Origin: Acridotheres tristis
Taxonomy: Eukaryota; Chordata; Aves; Passeriformes; Sturnidae
Assembly (NCBI GenBank): GCA_037013685.1
Contig: CM072906.1
Span: 62,001 to 126,000, forward strand
Reading direction: 5' to 3'
DNA: 64,000 bases
Shown here: in pieces, positions 9,693 through 24,600 of the stretch
Position numbering within the stretch: position 1 is the stretch's first letter
Layout of the letters: each line of letters opens with the position of its first letter
The notes under the pieces: generated by a model
The model's input: the letters and a program-made list of their open reading frames with translations, nothing else
Databases searched by the model: none
What the model was told of the DNA's origin: nothing
Translations under genes and position numbers: made by a program

Positions 9693-12600
9693 GTATCCGC
9701 CACGCCGGGGGCGCGGGGGGGGCTGGGGTGGGTCCCGGGGCAGTGGAGCCGAACAAAGCGGCGGTGGGGCCGGGCGGGCAGCGGGACCCTGAGGAGAGCG
9801 TGGCAAGCGCTGCAGCGGGGTCGTTGTTCCCTGAGGAGTTCTGGAGCTTATTCCAGGCCGGCGGGGGAAGCGGGACAGCAGCTCCGCGTGGCTGGAGCGG
9901 GCGAGGAACGGAACTAACGGGGACCGGGGACCTTCAAAGTGGCCCATGAGAGCAATTCAGGTGCCCGTGGAGCGGGAGCGGATATTGGGGTTCCGCGGGC
10001 CAGGAGCACACTGGCACCGGAGGCTTCCGCAGTCCTTAATTTCTAGAGAATTAAACAGCGGCAGCAGCTTTCCTGTGTGGATCTCAGGCTTTCGTTCTGA
10101 GCGTATCTTTTCCTAGGCTATTTTTACATAAAAAACAGTTTTTAAATTTTTTTTTGTCCCTGCGTGTGACAGCCCTTGATCGCAGGAAGTGGCCGAGGGC
10201 CAGGCAGGTGACTGACAGAGCTGCGCGGCAGCAGAGCCACTGTCCGGGTCCGCAGCAAGGCTGAAGGGGCAGGACCTCGGCGCTCTAACGTGCAGATTTA
10301 CTGCTTCAGAAGGCTGTGCTGGTGTTTGTGTTATAAAAATTAGGATCTGAGTTGAGAGCTAAGGAAGGGCTCTAAGTGAGAGGGAATACATGGATAGAGG
10401 AAGGAGATGTTGGCAGTGTGGAAGACAAAGGGGCTCCAGAACTTCCACAGCCCCTGTGTTGAAAAGTGTCTTGTTTCTGCAGTGAGCAGAACAGGCAGAG
10501 GAAGCCCTTAGGAAGGACTAGGTGGCTTTTGAAGAGGAAATGCATCTCTTGCGTGCAGGTACGATTGTTAATGCACTCAGCCCAGTGGAACGAGATTAGG
10601 TACAGTGTTGGACACTTGCTTTTTAACTGTGTTTCAAATTGAAACATTCAGTCTGTGACGCCAACCTGCTTTTTTGGTGTGCACAAACTGAAAGTAGCTC
10701 AGTCATCCACCTGACCAGGCACTTCTTTCTCTGTGAGGAATGATCAGTGATCAAAAAGAGTTTAAGCCTAAATACTATTTTTATAAAAGAAGATGTGTCT
10801 TTAAGGGTCATCTGCCTTGTTGGAGCAGCACACAGGAGTTCTGGGGCTCCTTCTGAGAGCATCTTTTTGTTGGGTGGCTCTTGTGGATCTAGTGAGTAGG
10901 TGGAGGACACTTGGGTGGTTTTAAAATTAAGGGAAAAAAAGACAGTTTCTCATCCTGAGAGGAGAGGGTGTTAGCTGTAGGATCAGAAGGAAAGAAGAAA
11001 CCAAGGCAAGCAGGTTTTGGAGAGATACTCTTTTCTTGGAGGAAGTACTTCATGGGGTGCTGTGGGAGGCAGCCTGGCATGTTCTAGAAAGTTCATGTTG
11101 GCAGACAGACGTCATGAGTCTATAAAGAGAAACCAAGCAATTCTGGGTTTCTGCTTTGCCTTGTTGACTGTGTATAATATATGCTAGGCCAAAAGTGGAA
11201 CAGAAAATTGCAAATGAGCCAGTGAGGTGGAGGGAGATGTTACCCAAGGAAGATTCGGAGGGGTTTTTTGGCCACTTCTATTTATCCTAGATAGCATTGA
11301 AGAGGAGTGGCTCTGGAAGATGGGAAGGGCCTACTGAGAGTGTGCCAGGAGGTACCTGAGTCTTTACTCAGTGTTACTTATGCCAAGACCTGACAGAATA
11401 TATTTTCCCAAATTGTTTTCTATCTTGGAAAATTATTTATCATCACTTTCCCTAAAGACTATGTAAGTTCTTCTACTGCACAGCTACAAGTGAGGCATTT
11501 GAAAGACATCAACAGTTCTTAAAGCTTTTTATTATTACAATTTGTAGCTGCTGCAGGTGGGGTTGTGCAAAAAATGGACACTGTGGTGCTGTGCATGAGA
11601 AGAGACATCTGCCCCTTGGGTGTGTGTTGTGGAAGTGTTTGCCAGCAGTGGGAGTGGAATAAGCTGGTCAGCAGAGCTCAGGTGTTTATTTGGGCCTCTT
11701 TTTCCTTTGCAGCTTTATGTAGCTTCCTTTGACTGCCAAATCCTGCAAAAACCTTCTAAGAGAAGTCGTTCTGTGTAGAGTCATTTGCATCCTGGCAAAG
11801 CCTTGGGCCCTGCTAATCGTGTGGGTGTGGGGACGGCAGATCATGGGACAGCCAGGGATAGACTTATCCCTACGTGAGCTCAATGGGGTCTGCCTTGAGC
11901 AGGAAAATGCTTTGCATGTGTATGGTCCTGTCACTAGTGCAGTGGGTGCTGAGCATTTGCAGTCTTCCAAATACTTCCAAATACAGTGTGTACCCTGGTG
12001 AACAGTCAGCTCAGCTGTGGGCATGTGGGTCTGCCACAGCATGGTTTGGAAAACTGCTTCCAGATCAGGAGAGATGCTGGGTTCAGAGAGCTCAGCCAGC
12101 CTGGGCTACTCCAGGCAAAGCTTTCCCTCAGCTTCCAGTACATGGTTTTGGGAAGCTGTATTGTCTCCTCTCTGGATAAAAGCCTACTGTCTTTCTTTAG
12201 TTAATACTTGTGTATGGTATCAGTAAGGAATAAAGGGTTGGGCCCGGTTTGGCAGGTTAAAGGCTACTGCTCACATCCTCGCATGTGATACTGGCCAGAC
12301 AAACTCTACCTAGAAGATGGCCTTGGCAGCACCAAGGAGCTATTGTGTCACACTCTCCAATTGCCAAAGAACTTTGCCTCACATCCAGGGAGTATACTGC
12401 GCCTTATAAAGGTACCCACCTTTCTGAGAAGTTTACCTTCTTGGCTAATATAAATGCAAATAATTCCGGTAGAGTAAAACTTTTTTTGAGTTGATACTAG
12501 TGCTCTCCCAAAAATTACTAACTGAGGAAGAAGTAAACTTTTTATTCCCTCAGCAGTTGTTTTGTGCAGTGGTTAGCTTGGTTACTTCTAAACAGCTTTC

Positions 12601-15600
12601 TTTAAAGGGTCCCTTTTTTTTACTGTAATTTTGTTTGTAGTTTAATTTTGCTACCTTTCAACATTGGGTAATCTGCAGTGGGATGCAAACAGATGTGATG
12701 TATTAACAGCTACACAGTGGGTAGTCAACGGTTTCATTTAATATATATGTTATTCATAGCTTTTTGGGCAATGTTCACAAGTAGCTTGTGTCCAGGGTTT
12801 TTTTTATTTATTCCTGTGTTGTGAATTTTTGGCAGTGGAGGCTCCAACTGTGTAGAGAGATGGGTTGGTTATGGCATACCAGGGGCATGATGACTTACAG
12901 TCCTGGATCAGAACTGCTGAAAAATCTGAAGTTTCTTGGGTTTGTTTCCAGTCTGAGTGGAGAGGAAGAACAGTGTTTACGTAGTGGAAAGTTTGAGCTA
13001 TAGTAAACTTTTCAGAAACATCCTCCTGCATTTTGGCTTTGTGCTGGCCCCAGGAATTCAAAGCAGGACCTGACCTGGAGGTCTTGGCAGAGCACAAAGG
13101 CAAGGTCAGCACTGTGGGATAAGTCTGGAGCCTTGGGTAAGGAGTGTGTCCAGGGTTAGTGTTAGATGAGCTGACCAGCTGGAGGTGGAATTAAATTGCA
13201 CGGAAGAGGCAGATCTGAGCTGAACATGGAATGGCCATATCTGTCTAAATACCAGGTTGGTCTGGGAAATGTGAGTCCTGATATGGTGAGGTTAAGTGTG
13301 TTCTCATAGGTGTGTACAAGGAGGGGAACATTCACAGGGAGAAGTCTCTTGGATCTTCCTACTGATGCAGGAAATGGTGTTTGGGGGGAAAAAATGTGTC
13401 ACTCAGTTACTCCACAGATACACAGAAGGAAACCAAGGGAGAATACAGAGGGATTGCTGGATGAAGCTGGAGATGACTGTTTAAGCTCCTGTCTGCTGTG
13501 AGGATTGGATTTAGTTTTAATGCTATTCTTTGTGGGAAAGGCACAGGAATAAATAGTATTATTAGTTGCAGCTTAGTCATTATTAAAGTGATTAATTGAA
13601 TCATAGACTCTTAGAATATTTTGGGTTGCAGGTGATCTTGAAGCTCATCTTGTTCTACTCCCTTGTCCCGTGGGCAGGGACAGCTTTCACTAGACCAGGT
13701 TGCTCCAAGACCTGTCCAACTTGGCCCCAGGGATGGGGCAGCCACAGCTACTCTGAGCAACCTGTGCCAGTCCCAAGTTGCTGTAAATTCAAAGAGGATT
13801 CCTGCTTTCTTGTTTGATTTTATTTTTTATATTTTTTTCTCTCCTAGCTCAGCATCACTACAACAGGCATTGCAGTGACACTCCTGTGCTGGTTGGTGGG
13901 GCTTTTCAGATGAGCTCCCTGTGAGCTGTGATTTTTCCTTGCCTCTGCTCCACCACAGTGATCACACTTCCTGCCCCTGAACCATAGAACCTCTTGTTTC
14001 TATGAAAAATTTAGCATCTTTTAAACTCTAAAGAGGGTAAGAATGGGCCAGAGGGCTAGAATGATAGTGGGGTGATGACTTGTCAGGTCTGTTCTTCTGC
14101 TGAGGAGCAGGAGACTCCACAAGCAGAATAAGCTGGGAGACTATGGGATTTCTTCCGGGTTTTGCAGTGTGCTCCAGGAAAAGGGAGTACTGTGGCAGAT
14201 TCTTCTGAAGTTGACTCTGTTCTTGGTTAATATCCTTGCGCAGTTCCGCTTGCTGTGTCTGCAAGTCACCTGTACATCAAGACCGATAATGCACCTGCTG
14301 TACCTTGTTATGCTTTACATTGTGGCTTTGAGGAAACATCTAAGGAAATTTGCTTTGCTGAAGTTGTAGTTCCTAACAAAAAAGTCTTTAAAAAGGAAAA
14401 AAATAGGTTGGTCACACTAAAATGTTCTTGAATGACAGAATGTGTGAGACACGCCGAGTGCTTTGCTGTGGCTGGTGGCTCTTCCTGTGCAAGAGTGTAG
14501 AGCAATCTGCTGTTCCCACAAGAGTCTGCAATGGGCTGAGCTGTGGCTGTACCTAGTGTGCCTTCTGCTTCATGCTGGCTTTGCCACTGGAGAGCATATG
14601 CAGGAGAAGTAAAAGGTGCTTTTCTTGCTTCTCTTTAAAATTTCTCCTCTTAACTTCCCATTAGAAGGCATGTGGCAACTTGATCACGGGGCAATTGGTG
14701 TGGATTTACATCACAGTGATAATTGTGCCTGTTTACCCTGACCATTAATTACCACTCAGGTGGAGCAGGGAGAGCAGCCAAAGATGCTCACAGCAGAATG
14801 GCTAATGCCCTCTGCACCCCAGTGACTTGCCCCCTTTAATCATGTAATTCCACCTGGAATAACATAACCTTGAGACAGGTTGTGACACAGGAGTGTTGTC
14901 ACCTGAAGGGAGCCACCAAGAAAGACAGAGAGGGACTTTTTACAAGAGCACAAAGTGACAGGACAAATGGGAATGGTTTCAAATTAAAAGAGAATAGGTT
15001 TGGATTAGATATTAGGAAGAAGTTCTTTGCTGTGCAGATGATTAGCCCCTGGCACAGGTTGTCTAGAGAAGCTGTGGAAGTGTTCAAGGCCAGGTTGGAG
15101 CAACAGGGCTTGGAGCAACCTTGTCTAGACCCTGCCCATGACATGGGGGTGGAACAAGATGGACTTTAATGTCCCTTCTGACCCAAACCATTCTGGGATT
15201 CTGTGACTCCGTGAAGTAGGTGATGTAGTTGATGAGAGAGAGCCTTATGTCAGAATGCAATAGGATGCTCTTGTTGGAAACAAAAGGAAAAAATGGCCTT
15301 TCTGGGGGTGTCAGTTTCAAATGGTTTAGGTTGTTTTCTGTTTTTTTTTTTTTCAAAAGATTGGGGTGATGGGTAGCCTGGTAATTTGCATCTGTAGCAA
15401 CACCATAAGGCACCATAGTAGCAGTGCCACAACAGTTATAGTCAGGAATTTAGCAGCAATCCATGCTGTACTTCCTGCACGTGCCTGTGACATTGACTGT
15501 GCTGTTTTACAATGTATCAGACTGGAAAAGCTGAAAAGTAAATGAGCAATGCTGTGGAACCTTCAGCCATCTGTGTTCTCCTTGTGCAGTGCAGCTGTGC

Positions 15601-18600
15601 TATTGGTGATGTGGAACCTTCTGTGCCAAGATGAGCAGAACAGGCATTTTGGCCTCAGAAAGCACCAACACATTGGGTTTTAACACAGCATCCTCACAGT
15701 GGTCACAGGATTAGACTGTACTGAGGCTCTCCTTAGCCTTTGTACACTCCAGTCATAAGAGTTGAATTAAGTTTTACATTTTTGTGCTATGGTGATTGTG
15801 CTCTCCACTGCATAAATCCTGTTTTCCTGAGCTGACACTCGTACAGAGAGTACGAAGCGCGTTTAGAGCGATACAGCGAGCGGATCTGGACGTGCAAGAG
15901 TACAGGAAGCAGCCAGCTGACACACAAAGAGGCCTGGGAGGAGGAGCAGGAGGTTGCTGAGCTGTAAGTACCAGAGGAGACATGGGTTTGTGCCTTTCTT
16001 TAGGTGTTGGGGTGTAAGAGTGGGCTTGGGAATGTGTGTGCCTAGTTTGTGAGGTGAGGAGCTTTAAGGAGATCTGAGGATTCTGGAGTTGAAAGCAGAT
16101 TAAGTCCAAATTTTACACCATCACTAATGCAATTGGGTAATTTACTTATTTAGTGCTGTATCTTGGTATTACTTGAACCAAAAGAGTTGAGCATAATGGC
16201 ATTTGGCATATTTTAAAGCCCCTGGAGTATTTGGAATATTTTAGAGGAAAAAATAACCAATCTTGAACAACATAAAGTGACAAGAGAATAAAAAGAGTTG
16301 GTTGAAGCGTTTGAGATCAGCCAGGTCCACACCTGTAATTCTTTCCTCCAAATCTGCATTGGAGTTGTTGCACTAAATAAGAAAAGGTTGTAGTGAGATT
16401 TTGGGGAATCTGCTCTACTTGAAACAAGAGTCCTTGCCCTGACCTCCTCTAGCCCACAGGAATCCTTGGATAAGATCCAGCATGGCTCTTGTCATAGAAG
16501 TGAATTTTCTGTAAAGATGCAAGTCCTTGTCTCAACCAACATATATCATTTACTGTGTGATTACCAAATCATAGGAATTGTGCCAAACAAGTGACATATT
16601 TCTCGATTCTGTCAACTGATGACTTGGACTTCTGCGACTTTTTCCCCCCCCGGATATAAACTGTGGAGAATGTCCACCTAAGAGGTGGAGTTTTCTGCTA
16701 CCTCTCTCTCTATTTTCTAACTCTCTCTCATGTTTTTGATCCATCAGCAGAGTTCACAGCCTTCTCCTAAGGAGAAATTCACTATCATTTGTGGTTAATC
16801 ACAACCTTAAAGCCCACAAATAAGAAGCCCATTTACTAGTAGTCCTAATTTCTTTGAGGAGTGACCGGTGTTCTTGTTTGAGAGGGCAGGGGCAGTGCAG
16901 AGGTAGCTTCATAAACTTAAAATCCTGAGTCAAAACCCAGTAGTTTACTGCTACTTTCTTTTGGTTATCTGTGTTGGGTTGATTGACCTCTTCTGGAAAC
17001 ATTAAGAAATGTCAGTGAAATAGAAATGGCAGATTTCTCAAATTTCTCAATAACAGATTTAGCTATGGTCACTCTAAGGGGGTGGGAAGCGGGGAGAAAG
17101 ATTCTCTGAAATGAGATTTTGGCTTTGTCTCTTTGAAAGGGGATGAAAAGCTTCCCAGGAGTTTGCCTGCTTTAATACCCAACACTAAGCTGGATAAAAA
17201 AGTTCATTTAGACAGGTTGCTAAAGAGATAAATTTGCTTATGGCAGTTGTAATGAAGCACATATAGCTGAGGGTTCTCAGCCACGGATCCTGGAGTCTGG
17301 GAAGCTGAAAGTGCTTTGGAAAAATGGAGAATTTTTTTTCCTCCTGATAGCCACTTGAAACGGACTTTACTTTTTAGCCAGAAGGCTTTATGCAACGTAT
17401 TCCTTAGTGCCCTTGTCGGCTACCTGAGGTCAGCTTTTAGAAGGGAAAGAAGGGAAGTAAATGTCACAGTCCTTTCTTTTCTTTGAATGGAGAAGTTTGA
17501 AGATCATGACATGTGAAACACAAGATACTTTTCTCTGGCAAGATAATTTGATTGTGTAAACCTGCCCCTGTCTTTACTGCACTGTCAGCCTGTTGAGGGA
17601 GAAGGAAATGCTGAATCTTCATCAGAATCGTGGTGTTACTGGAAACAAACATTTTAAAGTAACGAGCCCCAGGAAAATTGCATCATCTTGATCTATGTTT
17701 AATAGAGAAACAGTAATAGCCATAATGAAAGGGTTCACATTCAGTGCTGCTCTTCCTGAGTGGTTACAGTATTCCTTCTGGGATACAGGACAATTGGAAT
17801 TTTCATGCCAGCAACACCTGGGAGAGTGCTGAGGGAAGGGAGGGGAGCAAAAAGCTCTTGGATATTTGCATACTAATGGAGCATCAAACGTTGTCCTGGC
17901 TGTTAACAGGAATTCCTGGAATTGGGAAATGGGAGGGTACTTTGCATTTGGGCTTTTATTCCCTGAATAACTTCTGTGCTTGCTCAGCTTAAAGGAGGAG
18001 TTCCCTATCTGGTATGAGAAACTGGTCCTGGAAATAGTCCACCATAACACTGTGTCATTGGAAAAGTTGGTGGATGCAGCTTGGTTGGAGATCATGACCA
18101 AATTCGCAGTGGGAGAAGAGTGTGACTTTGAGGTAAGGATATGTTTTCCATTTTATCCCATGCGTCTGCATAGGGCTAATTCCAGATAGCTAAAGACAGG
18201 AGATGGGAAGAATATGTTAGCTACTCAAGTGACTAGAAGGATGTGAAAATTTATTCTCTGGAGAATCCCAGTGACAGCACCTGCATTTGGATGGAAAATG
18301 GTTTTGTGGTTCAGCCATACTTCTGGTGGAAGATGTTCCTATCCATGGCAAGGATTTGGAACTAGATGCTCTTTAAGGGCCCTCCAACTCAAACCATTCC
18401 AGGATCCTGACATAATAGCAAGAGAAAAATGACTGATATGTGTGTGCATGGGAAACAGATAAAATTGTTGTACTGCTTAAATATGTGATGATCTGTTTAT
18501 ATATAAATACGTTATTTCTTTAGAAGAAATTAAAAATAATAATCTGTCATAATCGTTTCACCTGACATATTGCCAGAAGGAGCAGTATTCTGAAACAAAT

Positions 18601-21600
18601 GGAGCTTGAAGTCAAAGCTTAAAAATCTCTAAAAAGGCCCTAAAGATTTGAAAATTCCCTCCAAATCTGGAAATGCTGGTGAAAACTCAAAACTTTTTGA
18701 AAATATGGAGGAGTTAATGTTGCATGTGAGCAATGTTTAGGACATAGTCTCTGAACTGGGGTTGCTGAGAACACACTTGCACCTTGTGCACATACTGTGT
18801 CCTTAGGCTGAGGAAGCAGCATTGGAAAACACTGTAGGTTGGGAGTTTTGCTTTTAGGTCATCTAAGCTGGTATTTTTCCCTTCCTCATACTGTTAAAGC
18901 CTAGTAGCTCACCAGTCTTGTTCAGGTTTGGTCTTCTCCAATATTTTTGTGCAGGTTGGTAAGGAGAAAATGTTGCCTGTAAAAGTTGTGAAAATACATC
19001 CCCTGGAGAAAGCTGATGAAGAGGCCTCAGAAAAGAAATCTGATGGAGCCTGTGATTCTCCATCAAGTGACAAGGAGAACTCCAGCCAGGCAGCCCAGGA
19101 CAACCAGAAGGAAGCTATGCTGAAGGAGGATGACAACAGAAGGGATAGTATGAGTAAGTAGAGAGACAGCACCGCAGTAGGTAGCACCTGGCAGTGAATG
19201 TTGCAGTTTATGTATGTCTTGGGGCTGGGCTGTGAATGTCTAAACAGTGTTACGGGGTGAAAATCCGAAGTTGTCCTTGTTAGTGGTGAATTTTCGGGGC
19301 ATCATGCTGTTGGCTTTCAGCTGTTCTTGCCTGATTTAAAGCAGAAAACGTGCTGTCATTCTAAGGTGTAATACAAAAAGCAATGAACAAAATGTATAAA
19401 TGTTTAAAGTATAACAAGTGTATTTTTTAAAAAATGAGGGCAACCGCAAAGGTTCGTTCAGAATTGCAAAGTTCTGCTGCGATGTTCAGCCTCAGAGATC
19501 ATCTCTAGTTCTAAAGTGTGTTCTTTTGGAGTCAGAGACAAGCTCTAATTCTTTATCCATGGTTGTTATAAAAAATAAGTGTGGTTTTTTTCATTTTTAG
19601 TTTATTGTCTTTCCAATTTTCATATGTTGAGACAAAATAATTTCTATTTCCTAAGAGTTCAAAATAAAGCATCCTTTGAAAGCTTGTTCCTCTTTCATAT
19701 GCTCTTCCATGATGCAGAGCTAGGTAGTGGTGTCCAAGGCTTTTCTTGACTCTGAGGAAGTATTGTTGAAAGGAAAAAAAACCAAAAAAACAGCCAAACA
19801 CATTAAGTTTATCCTGTGCAACTTCTTAAAATGGAATTATAAGATTCTTTGAAACAGATTACAAAAAGTGTTTTCAAACAAACCAGCCTCTATCCCACAA
19901 CATAGTTCTAACCTGGAGAGCTTTAAAATAAAGTCTCATAAATGAATAAACTGTTGGCATTTGTAAATAGTGACTTCCAGCATACAGGAGAGTGTGTGTA
20001 ATCTCCTCTAATGTCGGGAAGAGGAAACTCTGAAAATAGCCCAGCAAGCAAATAGCAAAGTCAAGAGTGGAAAAGAAGGTACACCAAGGTCTACGTCTGA
20101 GCTTAAAAGTTGTCAGCTCTTTCTGATGGGTACTGTTATGAGCTGTTCTGATTTCATTGCAGTGGTCTGTATAATCAGGAAGTTTAAAAAAAAGGTGTTT
20201 CAGAAGCAATCTGGCCTTACACACATCATTGGAAACGGATTGTGCTTGGAGAGGGGCTAATGATGCTTAATTTATACATGTATTTTTTTATTGCATGGTG
20301 GTTCTCTCGAGATGCCACATAAGAGCCATGGGAAGTACCTTTTACTTCAAAAATGCTCAGTGATCAAATTTACAGTAGCAGTTTTGGATTTGGTGTTTAA
20401 AAAAAATTTGCCATGATCCTTTGTGCATTGGTGTGTGGTATTCCAGCAGCTGTGGGCATTGCCACTGCAGCACTCCAAGGTCAGATACTGCAGGAATGAG
20501 GGTTCCTGCTCTTGTTTCAGTCCCTCAGTTGATTCTGGCCTGTGTGTAGTCACTTCTGTAAGATGGGACTGTCCTCCCCTTTCTGAAAAAAAATGAACCT
20601 CAGTATTTTCCAATTCAAGATGCTAGCAGTTATAACCTAAGCAGTAAACATGCACTCTTTTAATTATTTTCCTGTTTCTGTATGCTGTTACTAAAAGGAT
20701 ATTTTATTGCTAATGTTTTTATATTCTGGGTTATGACAGAACATAGGTTCATAGTAACTTCACTGAAACAAATTATTCCAGGGTGTTAATATAGTTATGT
20801 AACATTTCTTACAGTTACACAGCAGACTAGAGAAGTAGGAAATGCTGAGTTGGATCCACAGAGGCGGGGGGTAGGGGGTCTCCCAGCTACACTGACCTGG
20901 ACTTTTTTCTCTCTAATATTGTTCACATGTGGCCACGTGATGTGGATTGAAGTCACTACACTGGAGTGAGTAATTGGAAGCAGTAGCAAGCTCTCTATAA
21001 CTGTGATGTAAGAGCTGTGTGTGCACGAGGGGGCAGAGCAAACCTTGGCAGTTGTATTAATACTTGTGTCAAACTTGCTGGTTTTGTTGGAGGAGAAATG
21101 GGCAGAGAAAGATAGTTTCAGTCTCTCTGCTTAGGAGTCTACTCTACTTCAGAAACGAAAGATAAGGCTTTATACCAGCTTTTTGTGCATTTGTGCAGTC
21201 TGAAGTGACTTTATATTTTTAGTTGCTTAGGGAATGAACTCTGGAAAATCTTCAGGAGCAAGGAAAGGCTAGATTGTCCTGAAAACTGATGGTGAACTGC
21301 TGAAGGCAGGTTCTGTAGCTTGAGCTGGACTTGGAACCTGCTCTGGAAAATTCAAAATAAAGTGACTACAGGAGACACTGCAACATAGATGCTTTAGGAA
21401 CACAGAATCAGCTGTGTTGGAAGGGACCTTAAAGATTCTCTCATTCCAACCCCCCTGCTGTGGACAGTAGACCTTCAGTAGACAATTTTCCCTAGAGCTC
21501 CATCCATCTGGCTTTGAACTCTTCCAGGGATAGAAGTATGTTTTACTATAATAGAATGCAAAAACAAATGAAGTTGGCTTTTTAAAATTGACTTTAGGAT

Positions 21601-24600
21601 GGAATGGAGAGTAATTTCTTATTCGTCACCCAAATATCCAACTGTTTGATGGAATTCCATATAGCCATCCCTATTTGTGGAATCAAGAAAGTAAATCACA
21701 GAAGAAGAGGTCACTTGGGTTTATACTGTGTTAGGTGTAATGGTGCTGGAGTTTCAGTGCTCTATTATGTGATTCTGAGATCTATATTTTTATTTAGGTT
21801 TAGGTTAACATCTATTTGTGTTCTCTATATATTTAGTAGATAATTACTCTTGTCCTCAGCTTGCTTTATTGCTTTCTTTGAATCCTAGGAAGAAATTCTT
21901 CCCTGTGAGAGTAGTGAGGCCCTGGTACAGGTTGCCCAGAGTAGCTCTGGCTGCCTCATCCCTGGAAGTGTCCAAGGCCAGGTTGGGCAGGGCTTGGAGA
22001 GTGCTGATCTGGTAGAAGGTGTCTCTGATCTAATTAAGGGGGAGGGTGTGTGTGGAATGAGATGAGCTTTAAGGTCCTTTCCAACTCAGACTATTCTATG
22101 GTAGCCACAAACATAAAATCATTTGGAGATGGCTTTCTTCTTAAGGCAAAACCAAGTCAGTGATTCCTGCCATGGAACTATTTCCAAGAAGGCATGGCAG
22201 AGGCAGCCAGGGCTGTTGGCAGGAGTTCCCTGAGCAGGTTTACTGATTGGGTTATATCTCCCCTTTGTAAATCTTATAGACATTTTCTACCTATGCATAG
22301 GTGGTTGCAGCTTACTGTCTGCAGAGAGATTGGTTTAAATGAAGATGGTCCTTTATATTCCTTGAAGATAGGTGTTCCCTCCTTAGTTCAGAGCTGGTCT
22401 GGGCCTCTGTTCCCAGCCTGTATCCTCAGGCTATTTCTAAAACCCAGTTTGGTTTATTTTCCTAATGTTCTAGTTTAACCAAACACTGTACAGATAGCAG
22501 AAGTAGGATGCCTCATCAGTAGTGGTCTGGATTTTTTTAACCTTTTTTTCTTTTCTTTACTGTAATAAGACTATGTCTCACCTTTTTTTATCAGATGATC
22601 GAGCACGTAGGTCTCCACGAAAGCTTCCAACTTCGTTGAAGAAGGAAGAAAGGAAGTGGGTTCCACCTAAATTCCTGCCACACAAATATGATGTCAAGCT
22701 GAAAAATGAAGATAAGGTGAGTTGTCTGCTTGAGTCCTTTCTATTATAACATGAATAGCAAGTTTAATTAATCACTGCCAGTGATTATACAGCACAATGT
22801 AGTACTTTCTGCCAGAGTCATGGCATTGGAATCAGGATAGTTGTCTGTGAGGCTGACCAGCCTGGCTCTCTCTATCTGTAATTAGGTTTTGTGCATGGAA
22901 ACACTTGGTACTACATACACTGAGTCACGGAGCTTTATCGTGGTTGCTGTTTAGTGCTGCATCTCTGGTCGTGCAGTTAATGAGACCAGTGAAATCATGA
23001 GTGGCAGTTGTTGCTGTTGTCCTGACTGAGCTGCTCTGAGTTGGAGGTAGCAGTGCTTTGGGAAGCTCTGGGTAGCTGCAGCACTGCTCTGTGTTTTTTG
23101 TCTGCTCTTTGGTAATTTGACAAGCAAGGCAGCGCTGACCTTGAAGAGTGCCATGTGTGGAGGTGCTCCTCTGGTCTCAGAGAAAAAAATCAAACGTGAA
23201 TATGTAAAAGCTTTAAAGTCAGTAGCAAGCACAAGCTGGAGGAAGGTCAGAGGTAAAACAGTGGGCTTTGGCAAAAAATCTGCATCATAAACTCATGGTT
23301 TTTACTGTTTTGACTATCTGGTTCTCCTATCAATCTCTGTGTGCCTCAGTTCTGCAAATTCTGTTTGATTTGAGTCTTTCCAAGAGAGCTTTGAACGAGT
23401 GAAGAGTTTTTGGACATGAAGCAGTACAATGATTCTGGTTCCTTATAGCCATATGACCTGTATTTATAATGTGGTTAGAAGTTAATCATTAACAGTGGGT
23501 CTGTTTGTTATCTCCAAGATCATCAGCAACGTTCCAGCAGACAGCTTAGTCCGTACAGAGCGTCCTCCCAACAAGGAGATCCTGAGGTACTTCATCCGTC
23601 ACAATGCGTTACGTGCTGGCACATGTGAGAACGCCCCGTGGGTTGTGGAGGATGAGTTAGTGAAGAAATACTCTCTACCCAGTAAATTCAGTGACTTCTT
23701 GCTTGACCCACATAAGGTAAGAATTCCTAAAAGTACTTGCTTTGCTTTCCCACACATTCCTTAGGTCTTGGCAGAGACTTCAGTGTGCTGGTCGGGTTTT
23801 AGGATCACAAAATCATTAGGGTTAGAAAAGCCCCCTAAGATCATGAAGCCACTAAACCATGTCCCCAAGTGCCAATTCCACGTATCTGTTAAATCCAGAG
23901 AGAAGCAGAGCAGGGAAACATACTCTTTTGAAGGTTGACCTTTTGAGAGGTGACATGGCTTGAACATTTGAAACAGTGGTCTGCTTTGAAAATTTGAGAT
24001 GCAACTCCCTTTTAGTTTTTCCAGTAGTTTGCATTACTTGTCTACAAGTAAAGATATGATTTCCTGGTGTAAGAGAAATGGGAGAGCTACAGTCTTTATG
24101 TGGTAGTATCAGATACTGGGCCCAAGACCTGGATGCATGTGACTTCATGAGGCCTGGTTCATGTACGGGCTACACTGAGTGATGGTAGATACTACAAATT
24201 TAGTACTGAATACATACATAGCATAAATGGGTTCTTCCAGCCCTTCGTGCTAACAAGCCAAATACAACATTAACCAACTAAATGCCATACCGTTAAATAT
24301 GCTGTTTTAAAATTCATCTTTTGGTGTAGAAAGCACCATTTTGTTCATTCAGTAAACTCACTTTTTCATAGCCTCTGTCAAGTCTGTCTTCTAAAACTAG
24401 AAGATAAATATTTGTTCAGGACAAGGGGGAATGACTTCAAACTCACACAGAGTAGGTTTACATTTAATATTGGGAAAAAATTATTTCCTGTGGGGGTGGT
24501 GAGGCCCTGGCACACATTGCCCAAAGAAGCTGTGGCTCCCTCATCCCTGAAAGTGTCTAAGTCCAGGCTGGACAGAGCTTGGAGCAGCCTCGTCTAGTGG

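Larger units (their letters stand above)
8850..9800 (+). promoter_or_regulatory. CpG island and BAZ1B promoter
   Basis: Base composition changes sharply to GC-rich, CpG-dense DNA here and returns to normal within intron 1. No TATA box is seen near the start. GC boxes occur around 9347-9367, and a CCGCCATTTT element (YY1-like) lies at about 9536-9545, some 35 bp before the ATG. The pattern is that of a broadly active, TATA-less promoter, in keeping with the ubiquitous expression known for BAZ1B. Confidence 0.8.
9693..15846 (+). other. BAZ1B intron 1
   Basis: 6.15 kb. The first part belongs to the CpG island. It holds two CR1 copies in opposite orientation (13598-13770 and 14918-15210). No other exon or RNA gene was recognised. 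Confidence 0.7.
19154..22594 (+). other. BAZ1B intron 4
   Basis: 3.4 kb with two CR1 copies facing away from each other (21402-21532 and 21889-22102). Otherwise it is AT-rich, with no recognised feature. Confidence 0.7.

Noticed and set aside
8818..9947. Frames of about 210 codons on the - strand across the BAZ1B CpG island
   Set aside because: Arg, Pro and Ala-rich translations are typical of GC-rich DNA lacking stops. They overlap exon 1 of BAZ1B and the promoter elements.
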